Assembly: GCF_001662875.1 (NCBI RefSeq)
Contig: NZ_JPVZ01000001.1
Span: forward strand, 806,001 to 870,000
Direction of reading: 5' to 3'
DNA from: Thalassospira tepidiphila MCCC 1A03514
Lineage (GTDB): Bacteria > Pseudomonadota > Alphaproteobacteria > Rhodospirillales > Thalassospiraceae
DNA length: 64,000 nucleotides
Under the pieces are notes generated by a model. It searched no databases, was not told the origin of the DNA, and saw only the letters and a program-made list of their open reading frames with translations. Positions 15,001 to 24,492 of this stretch are shown here, one piece after another. The position numbers were made by a program, and so were the translations under genes. Numbering within the stretch: position 1 is the first letter of the stretch; the number at the start of each line of letters is the position of its first letter.

Positions 15001-18000
15001 GACATCGTTGTTTGCAGACCCGGTAATATTTTCGATGTTGGACAGTTGCGTCGTGCCGGAACCCATCGTGGCGGTACCGTTCGCAAGATCGACATTCAGC
15101 CCCGACTCATTGCCAAAGGAAACCGTATCATTGCCATCACCACCGTCGACGGTGTCGCTACCGCCAACGCCGCGAATGACGTCATCCCCTGCGCCGGTCG
15201 AAATGACATTGGCGTCACTGGACGCAATGACAGTGTCATCGCCAGCACCAGTAATTACGTTCTCAACACTAATCAGTGTATCAGTTTCGCCGGTTTGGCC
15301 GTCACGCGCGGATCCATCCTCGAGATTAACTTCCTGACCGCTTTCGCGCGCACTCAGATCAAGTGTGTCACTGCCTTCACCGCCGATGAGGGTATCGTTG
15401 CCTTCTTCGCCAACAAACAGGTCGTTGCCTTCGCCGCCATCAAGGGTGTCATTGCCACCACGACCAACAAGCGTGTCATTGCCCGCACCGCCGCGCAAAA
15501 CGTTGACACCGTTATCGCCGTAAAGTTCGTCATCATAGGCGGAACCAGTCGCATTCTCGATACGATCAAGAACATCGTTGCCATCGGCACCCTTCGCAGT
15601 CCCTGCGCCAAGGTCAACCTGAACACCGCCATTCGCACCGGAATAGTCGACGGTATCAATACCTTCCTGACCACGCAGGGTATCGTTACCTGCCCCGCCC
15701 GAAACCGTATCATCGCCATAGCCGCCAGAAATGACGTCATCGCCACCCCCACCGCTGAGCGTATCGTCACCGCCATACCCATAAAGCGCATCATTGCCGT
15801 CTGTCCCGGCACCGACGTCATTGTCTTCGGTTTCGAAAATGCGACCAAAACCGCGGAAATCATCCGCGGTCAGGCTGTCGCTGCTGACACCTTCAAGGGT
15901 GAGCGTGCCCTGATCCCCGAAATCGATAACGGTGTTGCCATTACCATCATCGGACATCATGGTTTGCAGGTTTGCAAAGTCCTGAATGCCGAGTTTGGAA
16001 AGATCTATAATGTCTTCCGAACCGGCAAAATCAGTGATCGTGTCATTGCCGAAATTCTCGGTCAGCTCAAAGTCATCGGCACCCGAACCACCGGTCAGGG
16101 TGTCATTACCCGCACCACCGGTCAGCGTATCGATGCCCGCACCGCCTTCAAGGACGTTGTCGGCATCATCACCCGCAATGTGATCGTCAAAGTCGGAACC
16201 GACGACGTTTTCCACCATCTGAACGACGTCATTGCCTGCTCCGCCCGTCGCGGTTTCATTGGCGAGGTCAACCGTGACGGCACTTTCAGCATCGCTATAG
16301 CTTACAGTATCGACACCACTGCCACCCTGGATGTGATCATCGCCCTGGCCCCCACGCAGGAAGTCGTCACCCGATCCACCCGCCATGACATCATTGCCGG
16401 AACCACCCACCAGAAGGTCGTTGCCAGCCCCGCCCTGCAGCACGTCGTCGTCATCGCCACCAAACAGGCTGTCGCTACCATCACCGCCCTGCAGGATGTC
16501 GTTGCCGCTTTCACCGCGCAGGACATCATTGCCGCCACCACCCTGCAAAAGGTCATTGCCAGCACCGCCTTCAAGCGTGTCATCGCCGTCATTGCCCTGA
16601 AGGGTGTCATTTCCGCCAGCCCCACCCAGAGTATCTGTCTCGCCGTCGCCCTGAACGACATCGGCCGCACCCGAAGGATTATTGTCAAAGGCGTTGGCAT
16701 CGCCGTCATCGGCATCGGTTACGTCGCCATCCGCTTCACCCTCAGCACTGCCGGTTGTTTCACCACCCGTTGCGTCCTCGCCCGAGGCTGCATCGCCAGA
16801 GGTTTCTTGTCCGGCGTCACCTTCGGGTGCTGCGCCAGCTTCGCCGCCTTCGGTGGTATCGTCCGATGCGGTTTCTTCACCGGTGGTTTCTTGGCTTGCG
16901 GTCTCATCGGAAGTTGAACCCGCGTCAGACGCCTGATCGCCATCAGCGGCACCGTCGCCTGATCCTGTCTCGCCGGAGCCTTCTGACGGTGTTTCGTCGC
17001 TGCCTTCGCCAGTGGTTTGAGAACCAGCCTGTGCCTCAGTTGTCTCACCGCCGGTTTCCGAACCAGCTTCGGCACCCGCCTGGGCACCGGTGCCTGTATT
17101 GTCTTCTGTCTTCGGGCTGGTTTCGCCAGCCGGGCTGTCGGCACCGGCTTCGTCACCCGCGGTTTCTTCACTGGTCTCTGCTTCGCCAGAGGAAGCACCC
17201 GCGCCAGCGGTTTCATCGCCGGATGTCTCGCCAGTTGCTTCGTCTACCGGCTGCTCAGTACCTTCGCCCGCAGCATCACCGGAATCCGTACTGCCAGTAT
17301 CGGTTGCACCACCTTCGGTATCGCCGGAACCCAGCGTATCTTCACCGCTGCCAGCAGAAGCACTTTCAGAACCAGTCTCTCCGCTGGTTTCGCCGCCAGA
17401 TGTGGCTTCACCAGAGGTCTCGGTGCCCGTACCAGCTTCTGAACCTGCGCCAGAACCCGTATCAGAACCGTCAACGACTTCAGCGCTGTCAGAGCCTGAA
17501 GCTTCTTCTCCGCCGGTTGCGTCATCAGAATCGGAACCACCCGTAACGGGCTCCGTCTCACCTGATGCGGTTTCGCCTGTCGTGCTTCCACCGTCCGTCG
17601 ATCCGGAAGTTTCGCCCGAAGACGCACCGGTTTCGTTACCGGTCGCTTCGGAACCGGATGCAGCACCTGAACCGCCATCGGTTGGTGTTTCCGACGCGCT
17701 ATCGCCGGTGCTGCCCGTTTCGTCTGTGCTTTCTGAACCGCCAGATGTGGCCTCGCCCGAGGTGGTATCTTCCTGTGTTTCAGAACTGCCCGTTGAACCG
17801 GTTTCCGTTACCGCATCGCCAGTCGTGGTTTCACCGGAACTGCTGGAATCACTAGTGGCCCCGCCATCACTCTGGGTGGTTTCTTCACTACCGGATGCAC
17901 CGGTCGCGCCATCACCGGAAGCCTCATTAGAAGCCCCGCCAGAGGTTTCACCAGAATCTGTCGAACCCGCTTCCCCGGTGCTGCCGGAACCAGTTTCCGT

Positions 18001-19134
18001 ACCACCGGCTTCCGTACCGCCTGTGCCACTATCGCCTGTCGCATCACCGCTTGCGGCACCATCGGCTGAGCTACCGGTATCGCTTTGCGACGGCGTATCT
18101 TGCGCGTCATTTGTGCGACCAGCGCCGGACTCCAGATTGACTTCAACACCCTTATCAGACTGGCTGTAATCAAGGGTATTTTCGCCCGCGCCACCGTCAA
18201 CAACGTCCGCACCGTCGCTTGCGGCAAAGGTGTCGTCACCATCACCACCCGACATGCTGTTATTGCCGGAATCACCCGTCAGAACATCATCACCCGATGA
18301 GCCACGGAGATTTTCAATATTTTCAAATGACGTCCGATTGGCACCGGTGGCATCGGTTGAGGAACCTTGCGAAAGATCGGCGCGTACACTGTCAGAAGCC
18401 CCGTCAAATGACAGGGTATCTTCGCCAGCACCGCCATCAATGCTGTCAACACCAGCGCCCGGCAAAATAACATCATCACCATCCGAACCGATGATGATGT
18501 CGTCGCCTGTCCCACCTTGAATCACATTGGCTTCGCCATCGGTGGAGGCAGCATCCCCGCCCTCGGTCGCGACATAAACTTCGTTGATCTGCGGGACATC
18601 CACCAGCGTCACATTGGCAAGATCTGCCTTCGACACGCCCTCGAAAATCACCTTGTCGCCGGTGGCAAACACGATGAAGGCATTGCCGGATGCATCTTCA
18701 CTGGCCAGCGCCATGAGTTCGCTGACACTGTCGACGCCAAGGTCGCTGAGTGCCAACTCATCTTCGTCAATGTTGAAGTCGGTGATTGTGGTTTGCTCGA
18801 AACCACTTTGGAGCACGAAGGTATCGCGCCCTTCGCCGCCGGTAACAACATCCTCACCCTCGCCCGATTCGAGAATGTCGTCGCCTTCGCCACCAATCAG
18901 GGTGTTGTCACCACCATCGCCCACCAGAACATCGTCATAGGCAGTGCCAATCACGTTCTGGATGTTGGTGAAAACCTGCGTTGCAGCGGATTGAGAGTTG
19001 CCTTCGCCCGAAGAGCCTGCCCCAGAATCATTTTTGACCGCAGCAGAATCCCCTTCTGCGCGGTCATCAAGAACCTGATCAATATCGGTGTCGGTAATTC
19101 CAACACCATCGTCTTGGTTGGCGGGCGAGACCAA
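1..19134 (-). CDS. Giant RTX calcium-binding protein (type I secretion substrate), C terminus outside window
   Basis: One frame stays open from 19134 to base 1 (6,378 codons, no stop reached). Almost all of it is RTX repeats of the GGxGNDxLx type, which fold into calcium-binding beta-rolls once secreted. There is no signal peptide, as expected for type I export driven by a C-terminal signal, which here lies beyond the window. The start is TTG: the in-frame stop TAG at 19147-19149 leaves no ATG or GTG, and AGGGAG (19143-19148) sits 8 nt upstream. The N terminus reads [19 protein letters not shown]. Order: about 340 residues of RTX, a low-complexity linker, then alternating RTX blocks and globular modules. 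HlyD and ABC exporter genes lie directly upstream on the same strand. A surface adhesin, biofilm-matrix or S-layer-like role is an inference. No protease, lipase or other catalytic domain was recognised in the visible part. Confidence 0.95.
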   Translation of the reverse strand, partial: MVSPANQDDGVGITDTDIDQVLDDRAEGDSAAVKNDSGAGSSGEGNSQSAATQVFTNIQNVIGTAYDDVLVGDGGDNTLIGGEGDDILESGEGEDVVTGGEGRDTFVLQSGFEQTTITDFNIDEDELALSDLGVDSVSELMALASEDASGNAFIVFATGDKVIFEGVSKADLANVTLVDVPQINEVYVATEGGDAASTDGEANVIQGGTGDDIIIGSDGDDVILPGAGVDSIDGGAGEDTLSFDGASDSVRADLSQGSSTDATGANRTSFENIENLRGSSGDDVLTGDSGNNSMSGGDGDDTFAASDGADVVDGGAGENTLDYSQSDKGVEVNLESGAGRTNDAQDTPSQSDTGSSADGAASGDATGDSGTGGTEAGGTETGSGSTGEAGSTDSGETSGGASNEASGDGATGASGSEETTQSDGGATSDSSSSGETTTGDAVTETGSTGSSETQEDTTSGEATSGGSESTDETGSTGDSASETPTDGGSGAASGSEATGNETGASSGETSGSTDGGSTTGETASGETEPVTGGSDSDDATGGEEASGSDSAEVVDGSDTGSGAGSEAGTGTETSGEATSGGETSGETGSESASAGSGEDTLGSGDTEGGATDTGSTDSGDAAGEGTEQPVDEATGETSGDETAGAGASSGEAETSEETAGDEAGADSPAGETSPKTEDNTGTGAQAGAEAGSETGGETTEAQAGSQTTGEGSDETPSEGSGETGSGDGAADGDQASDAGSTSDETASQETTGEETASDDTTEGGEAGAAPEGDAGQETSGDAASGEDATGGETTGSAEGEADGDVTDADDGDANAFDNNPSGAADVVQGDGETDTLGGAGGNDTLQGNDGDDTLEGGAGNDLLQGGGGNDVLRGESGNDILQGGDGSDSLFGGDDDDVLQGGAGNDLLVGGSGNDVMAGGSGDDFLRGGQGDDHIQGGSGVDTVSYSDAESAVTVDLANETATGGAGNDVVQMVENVVGSDFDDHIAGDDADNVLEGGAGIDTLTGGAGNDTLTGGSGADDFELTENFGNDTITDFAGSEDIIDLSKLGIQDFANLQTMMSDDGNGNTVIDFGDQGTLTLEGVSSDSLTADDFRGFGRIFETEDNDVGAGTDGNDALYGYGGDDTLSGGGGDDVISGGYGDDTVSGGAGNDTLRGQEGIDTVDYSGANGGVQVDLGAGTAKGADGNDVLDRIENATGSAYDDELYGDNGVNVLRGGAGNDTLVGRGGNDTLDGGEGNDLFVGEEGNDTLIGGEGSDTLDLSARESGQEVNLEDGSARDGQTGETDTLISVENVITGAGDDTVIASSDANVISTGAGDDVIRGVGGSDTVDGGDGNDTVSFGNESGLNVDLANGTATMGSGTTQLSNIENITGSANNDVISGDDGVNTLSGMAGDDTISGGGGDDVLSGGAGNDTVDYTDVDGGVTVDLSTGAATGDGNDTLSGFENVVSGSGDDTVYGNASDNIIDTGAGDDTVFGSAGDDTLIGGEGNDTLSYNAGVTGPGSAVTVDLEAGTVSGNDSTDVISGFEKIEGSSASDTMLGSGGDDIFFAGAGSDTIDGRGGDDTLTGGSGADTFVVRAGSGNDLVTDFDPVNDVIDIQGIDGLELFSDVADFIGEDAAGNATITVGDAVITLEGVNPDSLTYANFKGIRSLEGTEDRDVLIGTNRSDVISAKDGNDMVSGGAGNDTIDGGAGNDFITGGTGTDTITGGTGDDAINGGAGNDDLDGGDGNDTLSYQGADGGVVVDLATGQATASDGTDTIANFENVTGSSFNDTLAGDDIANVLDGGAGNDVLDGRAGDDVLNGGAGNDTMAGGAGNDRISGGLGSDTVTYADASGGVNVDLAVGTASGADGNDTLSSVENIVGSDFDDVLTGDQFSNVIEGGAGDDTITAGGGNDVVSGGEGADTFVFGTETGRTVITDFNPAEDKIDLAGFNVPNFEALKKMLGTDNAGNAVITINDSTIVLNGVSPENLTADNFIDIETLGATEGNDVLQGSLAAEVIDGLAGNDTIAGGAGDDTIFGNSGDDTISGGLGRDVIDGGDGEDTVDYSADNGVSVNLEAGIGGVGNEDTLIDIENVLGSNQNDTIIGNDGANTLSGGAGNDTISGGAGDDALLGGTGNDRLSGGEGNDTVLGGSGNDLLAGGLGNDTLVGGNGTDTADYSDADGSVTVDLSEGTASGAAGNDALESIESVLGSDHDDTLIGDDANNTLSGGSGDDILDGGAGDDLLIGGAGSDTIEGGDGDDTVTYANGGAVNVDLSAGTASNAGGTDSISGVENVIGSGQADIITGDDGNNVINAGAGADTITGGAGDDTLTGGTGSDVYVVGPDAGTDTITDFAVGEDQIDIRALGVDTYGALYEMMSENENGDLVIDFGEGTSMVLEGVSLEDITADNFIGVRDIVGTSGDDTMSGTDGRDTMSGLDGNDIIDGVQGDDSIFGGAGDDTLIGGQGDDILDGGTGVDTVDYSDETAGINVNLNAGTAAAQSGNDQIRNVENIVAGAGNDVLIGSDVDNILAGGEGDDLLEGLGGDDTLSGGAGKDTASYTNAEGGVTVDLAAQTASGAAGEDTLESIENVTGSAHDDILIGDAGANTIDAGAGNDSLIASGGDDVLRGGTGVDGVDYGNATGGITADLGAGTVTGLGNDTLSGIENLSGSDFDDTITGDQGNNVLSGEGGDDILSGGKGNDTLLGGAGDDTLIGGLGKDLIDGGDGIDTVDYSGAEQGVTLDLATGKTDEETGDTVLNVENVVGSNRNDVITGSDSDNTILTGGGNDIINGSAGDDVIDGGAGQDVIDYSNSETGVDVDLEAGSAAKSDGTDLLSNIEDVIGSDANDSIGGSDAANTLSGGAGNDTIEGRAGNDVISGGSGDDTLSGGEGTDTLDYSEATGAQNIDLSAGTATGADGNDTISGFENVTGTEFNDTITGDEADNVITGGAGNDMLIGGAGDDILDGGAGDDSFVGELGDDTYIGGSGADTLDYSDAASGLNINLGTNTATGEDTGTDTFSGIEQIIASDHDDVITGGGNNDTILAGDGDDSITGGAGNDVVEGGAGNDTISGGAGNDTLDGGEGEDTLSFTGESGVSVDLQTGGTSTSDTISNFENITGTVGADTLRGDGGRNTLSGEAGNDILDGRAGDDVLLGGAGNDTLRGGVGSDTIDGGAGNDTLDLSDISGDQTVDFTDGTATNGIDTDTFTNIENVTTGDGDDLITGDDNGNVINAGNGDNTVNAGDGSDVITTGEGADIVDGGAGNDTINTGDGADTVLGGEGDDVISSGSGDDLVEGGAGNDIISGGAGSDTLDGGAGNDTLQSGAGDDRLIGGEGLDTASYVDSQSAVTVDTSNNTVSGTATGTDTLEGIEAIRGSEFSDTFIGGEQSDTFIGGAGDDTFDAGAGDDTLTLGSGSDQVIFNPGDGQDTVTDFNPLADTIDLTSFNIAGYGALEKMFGTDANGDLTITFDSGDTITLQGVTPSELSADNFIGVEVQLGSENADEMIGGSGDDIINALEGDDTIDGGAGNDRLIGGEGNDTVDGGIGNDTLVGNAGSDLLRGGDGNDTADYSTEGAGINADLEAGTVTGGDGDDVLESIENVTGTLFDDTLSGNDENNTLTGLAGDDTFVGGAGDDVLDGGEGSDTADYSSADQGVDVDLGAGIATGQGNDTLVDIENVVGSDFNDKIAGDESNNTISGGAGGDAINGGAGNDVIDGGEGIDEISGGAGDDIIDGGAGGDILLGEAGNDTISGGEGDDIVEGGAGSDWVFGDAGDDILDGGNGENDIDTVDYSNVDAGVTVDLVKEYATGGGGDDIVRNFERVIGTDYTDTLVGSDGINTLDGGSGNDTLVGGSGDDVLITGEGEDLIVLEPGSGHDTVTDFDVEKDIIDLSAYGIEDYATLRDQMADDENGNAVITLGDGDSITLEGVSVDDLGQKNFFGYDAIFGTEFEDDITGSQISDEIHALESDDIVDGQAGDDDIYGDEGNDTLIGGAGDDTLRGGDGSDTADYSDTSDGVTVDLGAGTATGEAGNDTLESIENVTGGNGDDVLIGDENANILDGGAGNDTVFGNDGDDTLIGGEGEDVLSYEDSESGVNVDLDAGTATGGAGNDTLDGFETLIGSDHDDTLAGNEFDNVIDGGAGNDTLSGGAGNDTLIGGEGDDIVDYSDQTDGVVVDLENGTGTATDGTDTLDGIEGATGGAGDDTLTGSTGDNILSGGAGNDTLSGGAGNDTLAGGEGADLIDGGAGDDVLSFEGENIAADGDTTDHVGSPTTDGTGEVADISGKNLSDDSFVGGEGNDTLVAGSGDDAIILDRDHENGAANPSIVDIENIDAGDGNDVVDLTSNTHSYGDVTVEGGAGDDTIWSNDGDDVLLGGEGADNINGGAGNDTLDGGAGDDVLDGGEGSDTIDGGTGNDTIKAGAGDDVLLGGDGDDTLDLSAADGATIDLGAGTASSGETGSDSISGFENVIATDGDDTITGSSGDNTIDAGAGNDTVTLDGGNDDIDGGDGIDTLDLSGTTGGVNVDLAAGTASGANTGSDSIANFENVTGSNDADVINGSDDANIIDGGAGNDTLDGGEGDDTLSGGEGADTFVFEDGTDTDLVTDFDLTSDTISLPDLGISAWTDLQPLLSDGPDGAVITLPSGGTVTLSGVAVGDLTPDHFTGIDNVGTPGEDTLGGGSGNDSVGGGAGNDTVDGGDGNDTVDGGDGDDTVGGGSGDDTVIGGGGNDTLGGGEGSDTLDGGDGNDVLQFEADRIGQAGDETDHAGSPGVDGTGDVADLEGLGLSDDQFDGGEGIDTLLGTSGGDAIILDNDHADGSNAPSISGVEVIDTGAGDDVVDLTSQTDSYGDVSVDAGTGDDTVWTNEGNDSISGGDGNDHINAGAGNDIVDGGAGNDTVVGSAGNDTLSGGDGFDTLDMSDVEADIAVNLQDGTAQSSETGDDVISGFENVTTGTGDDVITGSSADDTISSGAGADTIDGGDGIDLIDGGASNDVISDGAGSDLVLGGAGDDTVIAGAGNDSLDGGDGTDTLDMSNATGGAVVDLGAGTASSTETGNDQFSNIENVTTGAGDDQITGSNGDNVIKAGAGNDTIDGGAGDDTVAGGAGSDTFIFADGTDDDVVSDFTPGEDKISIDDLGLESWGDLVPLLSENGDGNAVLTLPAGGTVTFVNVALSDLSADDFNNITDGATPYDDTLQGTDDDDTIDALAGDDTVAGGAGDDTLLGNDGADTLDGGSGSDSLDGGAGNDTLTGGEGDDALSGGADNDELSGGAGDDTLDGGAGDDVLNFEADGTATSGDTTENTGSPGVDGTGDVADISGKNISDDTFIGGEGNDTLDMSDGEDALVLDGSKLRDGQTTTPTTETRTLGLTESASSADVQAAWSDANLYAFDFGTSYVDVDGKLNLAAADDAVNFDGNGIGNDGGGIAGGQINHDAQSGESEAIVVDLGSDASTATVQVSNLMAGEGGGEIGSWKAFDADGNLVASGTLDDSTVNYTSNGVGTATINATDGTGNAVEFRYIAFESEPYANGSTGSDSSDFFVRSISFDTTVDETTTDGARLDGVEVINAGSGDDVVDLTSDTLSYGDVTINGGAGNDTLWGNAGDDTINGELGHDNLHGGAGNDYLDGSYGDDIINGGVGDDTLQGGIGDDTLRGGAGNDIIVGGADEDVVMYDDATSAVDVDLANYTATGGAGNDAIYHVENVIGSDHDDTIAGDAKSNILDGGAGDDTLSGGAGNDTLIGGEGVDTADYSNASNPVNADLATGTAKVGTTETDKLSGIENLIGSNGNDRLSGSDDNNTLTGGLGNDILSGRAGDDLLEGGAGDDILDGGEGNDTINGGDGSDVITAGAGADIVDGGAGNDTVMAGAGDDTLAGGEGNDTLDLSDATSGATVDLVAGTASSSETGNDTISGFENVIGSAAADTITGDAANNTIAAGDGADVIDDGAGNDVVDAGAGNDTLMASSGDDTLDGGAGEDTLDMSAANGSTVDLSAGSATSAETGTDAISNIENVIGSDGDDVLTGSSGANTLIGGAGDDTIEGGAGGDYLDGGEGRDTISYEGSDEGVEIFLGDTDAHTHNPGEGGRAFGGDAVGDILANFEKVIASAHDDYVYGNSQNNEVDLGAGNDTFDNVEADISEDTVDGGAGNDVIWTGDGADTLIGGEGNDTLHGERGDDYLDGGAGNDTLYGDQGNDTIDGGAGDDVIHTGSGADVVQVTSLIGNKVVIDFNTSVDQISLDALDISTWSELAPLLSEVNGNTVIDLGDQGSVTLRGVRLNDVSSDMFVGIENDGGPTQFDDVLLGTSEDDYIDALAGDDTVDGGAGNDTLNGMEGNDTLSGGDGNDTITGGSGNDVISGGSGNDSLEGNEGDDVIEGNAGDDTLIGHAGNDVMDGGGGDDYIDGMEG
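2395..6457 (-). repeat. Three copies of a second module, one with a ~200-residue insertion
   Basis: A unit beginning DDVLxFE and ending DTxW-x-N, with internal [19 protein letters not shown]-x-DH and [16 protein letters not shown] motifs, occurs at about 6089-6457, 4600-4965 and 2395-3362. The first two are about 370 bp. The third is about 970 bp because roughly 600 bp (near 2560-3140) is inserted between DALVLDGSK and [10 protein letters not shown]. The inserted part lacks RTX motifs and contains [30 protein letters not shown] and [12 protein letters not shown]. It looks like a beta-sandwich, possibly ligand-binding, but the family was not identified. Confidence 0.65.
16690..18115 (-). repeat. 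Low-complexity Ser/Thr/Glu/Gly/Ala/Asp linker inside the giant RTX protein
   Basis: About 475 residues consist almost only of S, T, E, G, A, D and P in imperfect units such as [19 protein letters not shown] and TGEETASD. There are no RTX motifs and no cysteine. The stretch stays in frame between RTX DNA on both sides. It is strongly acidic and probably disordered, and it separates the first ~340 residues from the rest of the array. Confidence 0.8.
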
Positions 19135-19203
19135 AACACATACTCCCTACATGGGAATTATTTTTACCAGTACTGCGGCGAACAATCGGCCCCAGAATCG
19201 ACT

Positions 19204-19241
19204 TATACCGTAGTATAAATTAGATTTATGCGAATCATCAA
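19204..19241 (-). promoter_or_regulatory. Candidate promoter with overlapping palindrome for the giant RTX gene
   Basis: On the minus strand TTGATG (19236-19241) and TATACT (19212-19217) are separated by 18 nt, a fair sigma-70 pair. The inverted repeat TTATAC-CGTA-GTATAA (19203-19218) overlaps the -10 element and could be an operator. Transcription would begin roughly 65-75 nt before the TTG start. Between this and the HlyD stop, an imperfect hairpin (CCTGxCAG-ATT-CTGxCAGG, 19318-19336) is followed on the minus strand by a short T-run, a possible weak terminator. The giant gene may therefore be transcribed separately from its exporter. Confidence 0.4.
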
Positions 19242-19379
19242 TAGAAAATGACTCGCCCGGGTACGGTTGATGCGTTTTTTCTCATATTTTCCGGCGTTTT
19301 GGAAGGAAAAAGCCCGGCCTGTCAGAATCTGTCAGGTTGTATAAATTCACCTGCCATGACCTATACGTTATTTACCGGA

Positions 19380-20687
19380 TCATTGTTCGCGGAATGCGCG
19401 ATCAAAGCTGGTGGTGATCGGTGAAAACAGGTAAGCGAGAATCGTTCTGGCACCCGTTACGATCTCCAACTGGGCGGGCATGCCGGGCGACAAAATCATC
19501 CCTTCATGCTCTGCCAGGCTTTCGGCATCAATCTCGACCATGGCCTGGAAATAGGATCGGCCTTCGGAGTCCGTCAGCCGGTCCGGCGAGACATCAGTTA
19601 CCGTGCCCTTGACCGGCGCAAACCAGCGCTGACTGAACGATGTCACCCGGATATTGACCGGGAGACCGGCCGAAACGACGTCAATATCGTTCGGGGAAAC
19701 GCGGGCCTCGATCACAAGCCGATCATCCGCCGGCACGATTTCAAGCACCTGTGCACCGGGCGGGATGACCCCGCCGACCGTGGTGAACTGCATGTTGGTG
19801 ACTGTGCCGTTGCGTGGCGCCTTGATGTCGGAACGCACCAGAATATCCTCGGCCGAGCGCAGGCGTTCGTTCAGATCGGAAATCTCGCTTTGGATATCGC
19901 GCAATTCTGTGTTGATCGATTGCAGGTGGTCGCGCATCAGCTGTGACTGGCTGGCCTTGACCTGCTGGATTTGCTGTTCGATCCGGGCAATGTCGGCGGA
20001 AAACCGCCCGATATTGCCAAGGGTTTCGACCAACCGGCTTTCGAGTTGCAGCAACCGGGTCCGCCGTGCATAGCCAAGATCGACCATCGGCTTGACCATG
20101 GCGAGCTCTTCCTTGACGATCCCGACCTGCTGTTCGGCAGCGGTCTTTTGTTCGCGTGTGCCAATAATCTCGCGACGCAATTCCTTGATGCGCTCGTCAT
20201 AGAGCGCAAGTTCACCGGCAAAAGCACTGCGACGACTGTCAAACAGGGTGCGTTGTGCATCGGTGATGGAAAAATAGCGCGGATCTTCAAGCGGCGGCGG
20301 GAATGACAAGTAATCATCCTGCGCCCGTTCGGCAATCAGCCGCGTCTGGGTCGCCAGCGCATTGAGGTAACGGTTATTGAGCAGATCAAAACTTGCCCGT
20401 GAACGGGTATCATCAAGCCTGATCAGGACATCACCCGCCTGGACCCGCGTACCATTGCGCACAAGAATGTCGCGAATGATGCCGCCTTCAAGATGCTGAA
20501 CGCTTTGCCGGCCCGAAAATGGTGCTACCACACCACTGGCCGTGGCCGCCGAATTAACCTCGGCCGTACCGGCCCACAGCAGGACCGAACCAAAGCCCAA
20601 AAACAGGATCAAAAAGCCGATCCGCACCAACGGCTTAACATCGGTACTAAGCTCGCGCGCGGTTGGAAGTTGCACACCACCAGACAT
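19380..20687 (-). CDS. HlyD-family type I secretion periplasmic adaptor (membrane fusion protein)
   Basis: 435 residues. It bridges the inner-membrane ABC exporter and a TolC-like outer-membrane channel. A short cytoplasmic N terminus is followed by one membrane helix (about residues 22-42, IGFLILFLGFGSVLLWAG). Next come a biotinyl-lipoyl-like half (QHLEGGIIRDILVRNGTRV), a long coiled coil (about 90-290, many QLESRLVE and IEQQIQQ heptads), and the second lipoyl half and beta-barrel (SDIKAPRNGTV, VIPPGAQVLEIVP). This is the usual HlyD/PrtE layout. The start overlaps the exporter stop as TGATG, so the two are translationally coupled. No TolC gene is in the window. Its cargo is most likely the giant RTX protein 245 bp downstream. 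Confidence 0.93.
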   Translation of the reverse strand: MSGGVQLPTARELSTDVKPLVRIGFLILFLGFGSVLLWAGTAEVNSAATASGVVAPFSGRQSVQHLEGGIIRDILVRNGTRVQAGDVLIRLDDTRSRASFDLLNNRYLNALATQTRLIAERAQDDYLSFPPPLEDPRYFSITDAQRTLFDSRRSAFAGELALYDERIKELRREIIGTREQKTAAEQQVGIVKEELAMVKPMVDLGYARRTRLLQLESRLVETLGNIGRFSADIARIEQQIQQVKASQSQLMRDHLQSINTELRDIQSEISDLNERLRSAEDILVRSDIKAPRNGTVTNMQFTTVGGVIPPGAQVLEIVPADDRLVIEARVSPNDIDVVSAGLPVNIRVTSFSQRWFAPVKGTVTDVSPDRLTDSEGRSYFQAMVEIDAESLAEHEGMILSPGMPAQLEIVTGARTILAYLFSPITTSFDRAFREQ

Positions 20688-23173
20688 CAGGCACCACCCT
20701 GTCGACGTTCAGCCGATCCTTCAACCACACGCAATTGCGGACGTCCGCGACGGGTATTTTGTGCACTTGGTTGTGCGCGATCCATCGGGCGGTCTTCTGC
20801 CTCGGCCGGTTTGCGGCGCGGTGCACGCGCAGCAGCGGCGCGTTCGGCATCTTCGCGCACTTTGCGCATGCGCATCGCGGCTTCTTCGCGGGCCTTGGCG
20901 ATGGCTTCAGCTTCGCTCATTTTGCGCTGTGGCGCAGGCTTGCGGGCCGCTTGCGCTGCGCGTTCCGGCTGGGCCTTTGGCTTGGTCGGGGCGCGCTTGG
21001 GCGCAAGGTCGGCGGCACTTGCCGGACGGGCTTCACGCGATGCGCGGGCCGGTGGGTCCTTGCGGGCTGCGTCATTTGTCGCGGCTTGTTTCTTGCTGAC
21101 CGGGCGCATGGTCATCATCGTGCCACCCGGGGTCGGCTGTGGTTTCATTTCTGTTTTGGCGATACCTGCCGCCTGCTTCGCAGCTTGTGCGCGACCAGAA
21201 CCTGCTTCACCGGTGGCACCGAAATCCGCGATCTCAGGTGTTTCCTCGATCCCGACCTCAGGTTCCGGCGCGCTCATGGCTGCTGCCGGATGGGTATTGG
21301 GGACCGTGTTTTTCTCGACAATCGGGCGCGGTGCGTCGGGATTGGGCACGGCAATCTGTTTGGGGGTGATGCGCATTTGACCATCAGATGGCAACGCGTC
21401 GGCCATTGGCTCGGCCGGGCGGGACATTGGTGGCAGGCCACGCGCAATTTGATCACTTTCCGGAACCGGTTTTGATACTGCTGATTTCGCGCCACCCTTA
21501 ACCGGCACAACCTGAATTTGCCCGTCGGCCAGTGCCAGAATGGCATCGGCGCGTGCCAGAATTTCGCGTTCGTGACTGACGATAAAGGTCGTGATGCCGT
21601 TTCGGCGCAAAACATCGATCAGTTCGCTGATATGGGTAACGCCATTGTCATCAAGGGCTGTTGTCGGTTCATCAAGCAACAACAAACGCGGACGCGAAAA
21701 CAGGGCGGCAGCGAGTGCGATCAATTGTCGCTGCCCGCCCGAAAGATTGCGACCGCCACGATCAACCCGCGTGTCATAGCCATCTGGCAAATCCAGAATG
21801 AACTGATGCGCGCCTGCCAATTCAGCAGCCTGAATGATGTCGCGCATTTCCGCATTGCCAAGACGGGCAATGTTTTCGGCAATTGTGCCTGGGAACAGGA
21901 ACGGGTTTTGCGCCAGATACCCTATCTGCGCGCCCATTTCGGTGCGATCTGCGCGGGATGCTTCAACGTCGTCAAGCTTGACCGACCCCGAACCCGGCAA
22001 CCAGATGCCCATGATCAGCTTCAAAAGCGCGGTCTTGCCGACCCCGTTGAACCCGGCGATTGCAATGATCTGCCCCGGTCCGGCCTTGAACGAGAATCCC
22101 TTGAAAAGCACATTGCGGCTGTTGGGCGGCGCAAAGACAAGACGATCGACACTGACCGACATGCCGCGTCCGCGCGGCATGGGTGCCGGGACCGTCTGAC
22201 GTTTTTCAAGCAGGATATTATTAAGACGCTCGAACGAACTGCGGGCCGCATTCCAGCTGCGCCATGCGGTCACTGCGCCATCAAATGGCGCCAAACCGCG
22301 CATGCCAAGGATCATGGACGCCACCATGATGCCGATCGTAATGCTTTCGGACAGAACCAGATAGGCGCCAACCCCGATAAAGCAGACCTGCATGGCAAGG
22401 CGGACAAAATGCGATAACGTGGTCGATGTGCCAACACGGCGGCTGGCCTGACCTTCCCAATAAAGCGAGTCTGACTGGTCCGCCTGCCAACGCTGACGGG
22501 CAGACTGGGTCATGCCCATCGCTTCCATCGCCTCGGCATTGCGGACATAGGTTTCTTCCTGCGCAATACCGCGGTTCTGGCTTTCTTCGGACCGGTCGAC
22601 GGAAATCTTGGCCGCGGCTTCGTTGGCAATCGCAATCACGATCAAAAGCAACGCCCCACCACATGCCACCATGCCAAGCCGGGTATCAAAGATGAACACA
22701 ACCCCGATATAGACCGGGGCCCACATGAAATCGATCAGGGCAAACGGCCCACTACCGGTCAGGAACCCGCGCAAACCATATAGATCGCGCAAAGGTCGCT
22801 GGCGCATCTGGCTGCCGCGTGCCGATTGCTGCACAACGTGGGCAAACAGCTCCCCGCCCAAACGCAGATCAAGTGCCGTCCCGACCCGGATCAAAACCCG
22901 TGATCGCAGCTGTTCCATTGAGGCGATGAAAACCAGAACAAGACCAATGCCCAGGGTAAGGAGGGCCAGCGTATCCACCGACCGGCTGGAAAGAACCCGG
23001 TCAAACACCTGCATGGAATATATCGGGATCACCATGTTCAGCAGGTTGATCACCATCGAGAATCCGCCGACAAGCGCAATCGACCGCCAGAACAACCGTT
23101 CCAGCGGGGTACGATCCCCTTCGCGTCCCGCATCCGATTTGCGGGTTGGTCGGATTCTATCCAACAGGCTCAT
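20687..23173 (-). CDS. Type I secretion ABC transporter/permease (PrtD-like) with long C-terminal extension
   Basis: 828 residues from the ATG at 23173, with GGAAGG 5 nt upstream; a TTG one codon earlier is less likely. It exports an unfolded substrate at the cost of ATP. The N-terminal ~330 residues form the transmembrane domain (VGGFSMVINLLNMVIPIYSMQVFDRVL and further helices), without a cysteine-protease or C39-like domain. The nucleotide-binding domain has Walker A GFNGVGKT, signature LSGGQRQ, Walker B LLLLDEPTTALD and switch IVSHE, and ends near residue 555. The next ~275 residues (QVVPVKGGAK onward) are an Ala/Pro/Arg/Lys-rich, mostly disordered tail with a short charged helix (EAEAIAKAREEAAMRMRKVRED). 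Family members usually stop soon after the nucleotide-binding domain. The tail is cytosolic and of unknown role. Confidence 0.93.
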   Translation of the reverse strand: MSLLDRIRPTRKSDAGREGDRTPLERLFWRSIALVGGFSMVINLLNMVIPIYSMQVFDRVLSSRSVDTLALLTLGIGLVLVFIASMEQLRSRVLIRVGTALDLRLGGELFAHVVQQSARGSQMRQRPLRDLYGLRGFLTGSGPFALIDFMWAPVYIGVVFIFDTRLGMVACGGALLLIVIAIANEAAAKISVDRSEESQNRGIAQEETYVRNAEAMEAMGMTQSARQRWQADQSDSLYWEGQASRRVGTSTTLSHFVRLAMQVCFIGVGAYLVLSESITIGIMVASMILGMRGLAPFDGAVTAWRSWNAARSSFERLNNILLEKRQTVPAPMPRGRGMSVSVDRLVFAPPNSRNVLFKGFSFKAGPGQIIAIAGFNGVGKTALLKLIMGIWLPGSGSVKLDDVEASRADRTEMGAQIGYLAQNPFLFPGTIAENIARLGNAEMRDIIQAAELAGAHQFILDLPDGYDTRVDRGGRNLSGGQRQLIALAAALFSRPRLLLLDEPTTALDDNGVTHISELIDVLRRNGITTFIVSHEREILARADAILALADGQIQVVPVKGGAKSAVSKPVPESDQIARGLPPMSRPAEPMADALPSDGQMRITPKQIAVPNPDAPRPIVEKNTVPNTHPAAAMSAPEPEVGIEETPEIADFGATGEAGSGRAQAAKQAAGIAKTEMKPQPTPGGTMMTMRPVSKKQAATNDAARKDPPARASREARPASAADLAPKRAPTKPKAQPERAAQAARKPAPQRKMSEAEAIAKAREEAAMRMRKVREDAERAAAARAPRRKPAEAEDRPMDRAQPSAQNTRRGRPQLRVVEGSAERRQGGA

Positions 23174-23592
23174 CAAGTCCTTCCACTACCACCGCCCATG
23201 AAACAAGGGCAGATCTCTTATATCTGTTGCCGTTGACCATTTGGCAATTGCGCATGACAAACCACCCGCGCGGCAAAGCCACAACGGGTATCCTAGCCAA
23301 TGGCATACTCCCACTATTCTAGTCGAATATATAAGGATGTGTTAAGATTTCGCCTCAAAGCCCTTTATTTCATTGCCTTACCGCGTCATCACATCGCGCA
23401 ATTCTTCCCAAATTCCGGCCTCGAAACCCAACCGCGTCTTGGTGGCAGAAACCTGTGCTGGATCAATGCAAACAACCGATTGTTTGACATAAATTTTTCC
23501 GACCATCCCAAAGGTTGCATTTGCGTATCTGCAGTGATCATCCCTATCTTTGGATACGTCCCCCAACCCGAACCCTGACAGGCAAAACGCGA
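23174..23592. other. Intergenic region between divergent exporter and protease genes
   Basis: 419 bp, AT-richer than the flanks. It must hold the promoters of the secretion operon (minus) and the M48 protease (plus). A TTGACA at 23484-23489 (plus) could be a -35 box, but no convincing -10 follows at the right distance. Short open frames here, on both strands, have no ribosome-binding site or recognisable product. Confidence 0.5.
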
Positions 23593-24486
23593 ATGGCTGA
23601 CAACACGCCGCAGCTTCCCGACTTCATTCAACGGTTTCTCGCCATTCAGCCCGGTGGAGTCTCCCATGCGGGCGGGCTGATGGCATGCATGATCGGCGTG
23701 CTTGCCGCCTGTGCATGGATGCTGGGCGGGATATCGATGATGATTTCGGCCGGTATTGCGGTTGCCCTGATGCTCGTACTTTCACCGATGATCTCGCCAG
23801 AAATCCTGATGAAAATGCTGCGCGCCAGTCCGCTTTCGGGGGAAGATTATCCCGCAATTCATGAAATGAGCCGCCTGCTTTCCGAACGCGCGGAACTTGG
23901 TCACAAACCAAAATTGTTCCTGCTGCCGGGCAAGGGGGTCAATGCCATCACGACCGGAACGGACGACAACACCACAATCGCGATTTCAAGCGATGCGGTT
24001 CATGGCCTGTCACCACGTCAAATGCGCGCCATTTTGGCCCATGAAGTGGCGCATGCATGGCATGGCGATACCCGTATTTTGCTGATTACCGATGTGCTTT
24101 ATCGCGCAACATGGACCATCGCGCTGTTTGGGCTGGCGATCTTTATCTTTGGCGATTTCAATCCACCCACCTGGATGATTATCCTGTTTGGTGCGGTGCC
24201 AACTATCAGCTTTCTGTTCCAGCGCGCGGTCATTCGCGACCGTGAATTTGCCGCCGACCATGGGGCAAGTGATTTGCTCAATGGGCCGGAAGACATGATT
24301 GATGCGCTTTTGCATATCGATCAGATCAATCGCAAACGTCTTGGCCTTGTGCCATATCGCAGCACCCAGCCGCCAAGCCTGCTGGATACTCATCCATCGG
24401 TTGGGGCGCGGATCAAGGCGCTCCGCGCCCTCAAACCCGGCACATGGCAGAAATTCTTTGAAAACCGGCGGATGCCGCCGCAATAA
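23593..24486 (+). CDS. M48-family zinc metalloprotease (HtpX-like)
   Basis: 297 residues from the ATG at 23593; an in-frame upstream extension to 23515 adds an implausible 26 residues. The HExxH zinc motif is LAHEVAHAWHGD (about residues 152-163), and the third-ligand region contains REFAADHGASDL (E-x3-D type). Two hydrophobic hairpins flank the active site: about residues 25-65 (MACMIGVLAACAWML) and 175-215 (ATWTIALFGLAIFIFG, PTWMIILFGAVPTISF). This is the HtpX arrangement with a cytosolic active site, used for quality control of membrane proteins. Length is normal for HtpX. It is only HtpX-like because the N-terminal helices differ from the classical form. An HNH-like gene starts 6 bp downstream. 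Confidence 0.85.
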   Translation: MADNTPQLPDFIQRFLAIQPGGVSHAGGLMACMIGVLAACAWMLGGISMMISAGIAVALMLVLSPMISPEILMKMLRASPLSGEDYPAIHEMSRLLSERAELGHKPKLFLLPGKGVNAITTGTDDNTTIAISSDAVHGLSPRQMRAILAHEVAHAWHGDTRILLITDVLYRATWTIALFGLAIFIFGDFNPPTWMIILFGAVPTISFLFQRAVIRDREFAADHGASDLLNGPEDMIDALLHIDQINRKRLGLVPYRSTQPPSLLDTHPSVGARIKALRALKPGTWQKFFENRRMPPQ

Positions 24487-24492
24487 TCGGCC

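Larger units (their letters stand above)
355..18830 (-). repeat. Ten copies of a ~75-residue RTX-associated (T1SS-type) module
   Basis: Within the giant protein a non-RTX unit recurs with the pattern DTFVF-x-G-xx-D-x-VTDF-xx-xxD-x-IDL-xx-LGI ... GN-x-VITL-xx-G-xx-VTL-xGV-xxx-L-xxx-F. Approximate copies: 18600-18830, 15850-16085, 14190-14428, 13198-13430, 11953-12185, 8720-8950, 7373-7610, 5207-5435, 3650-3885 and 355-595. Copies differ in sequence but keep the (V/I)TDF, LxGV and xxxF anchors. In many RTX exoproteins such a unit occurs once, near the secretion signal. Here it punctuates the RTX blocks at intervals of 1.0 to 3.3 kb. Confidence 0.8.

Noticed and set aside
15046..16917. 623-codon plus-strand open frame
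   Set aside because: Same antisense artefact, in the frame that mirrors the RTX codons.
1..18500. CRISPR-like or satellite-like short periodicity in the DNA
   Set aside because: The period is protein-coding (27-nt RTX nonapeptides) with continuous reading frame and divergent third positions, not identical repeats with spacers.
23300..23578. 92-codon plus-strand frame before the M48 protease
   Set aside because: No ribosome-binding site or recognisable product, and it ends just before the real start.
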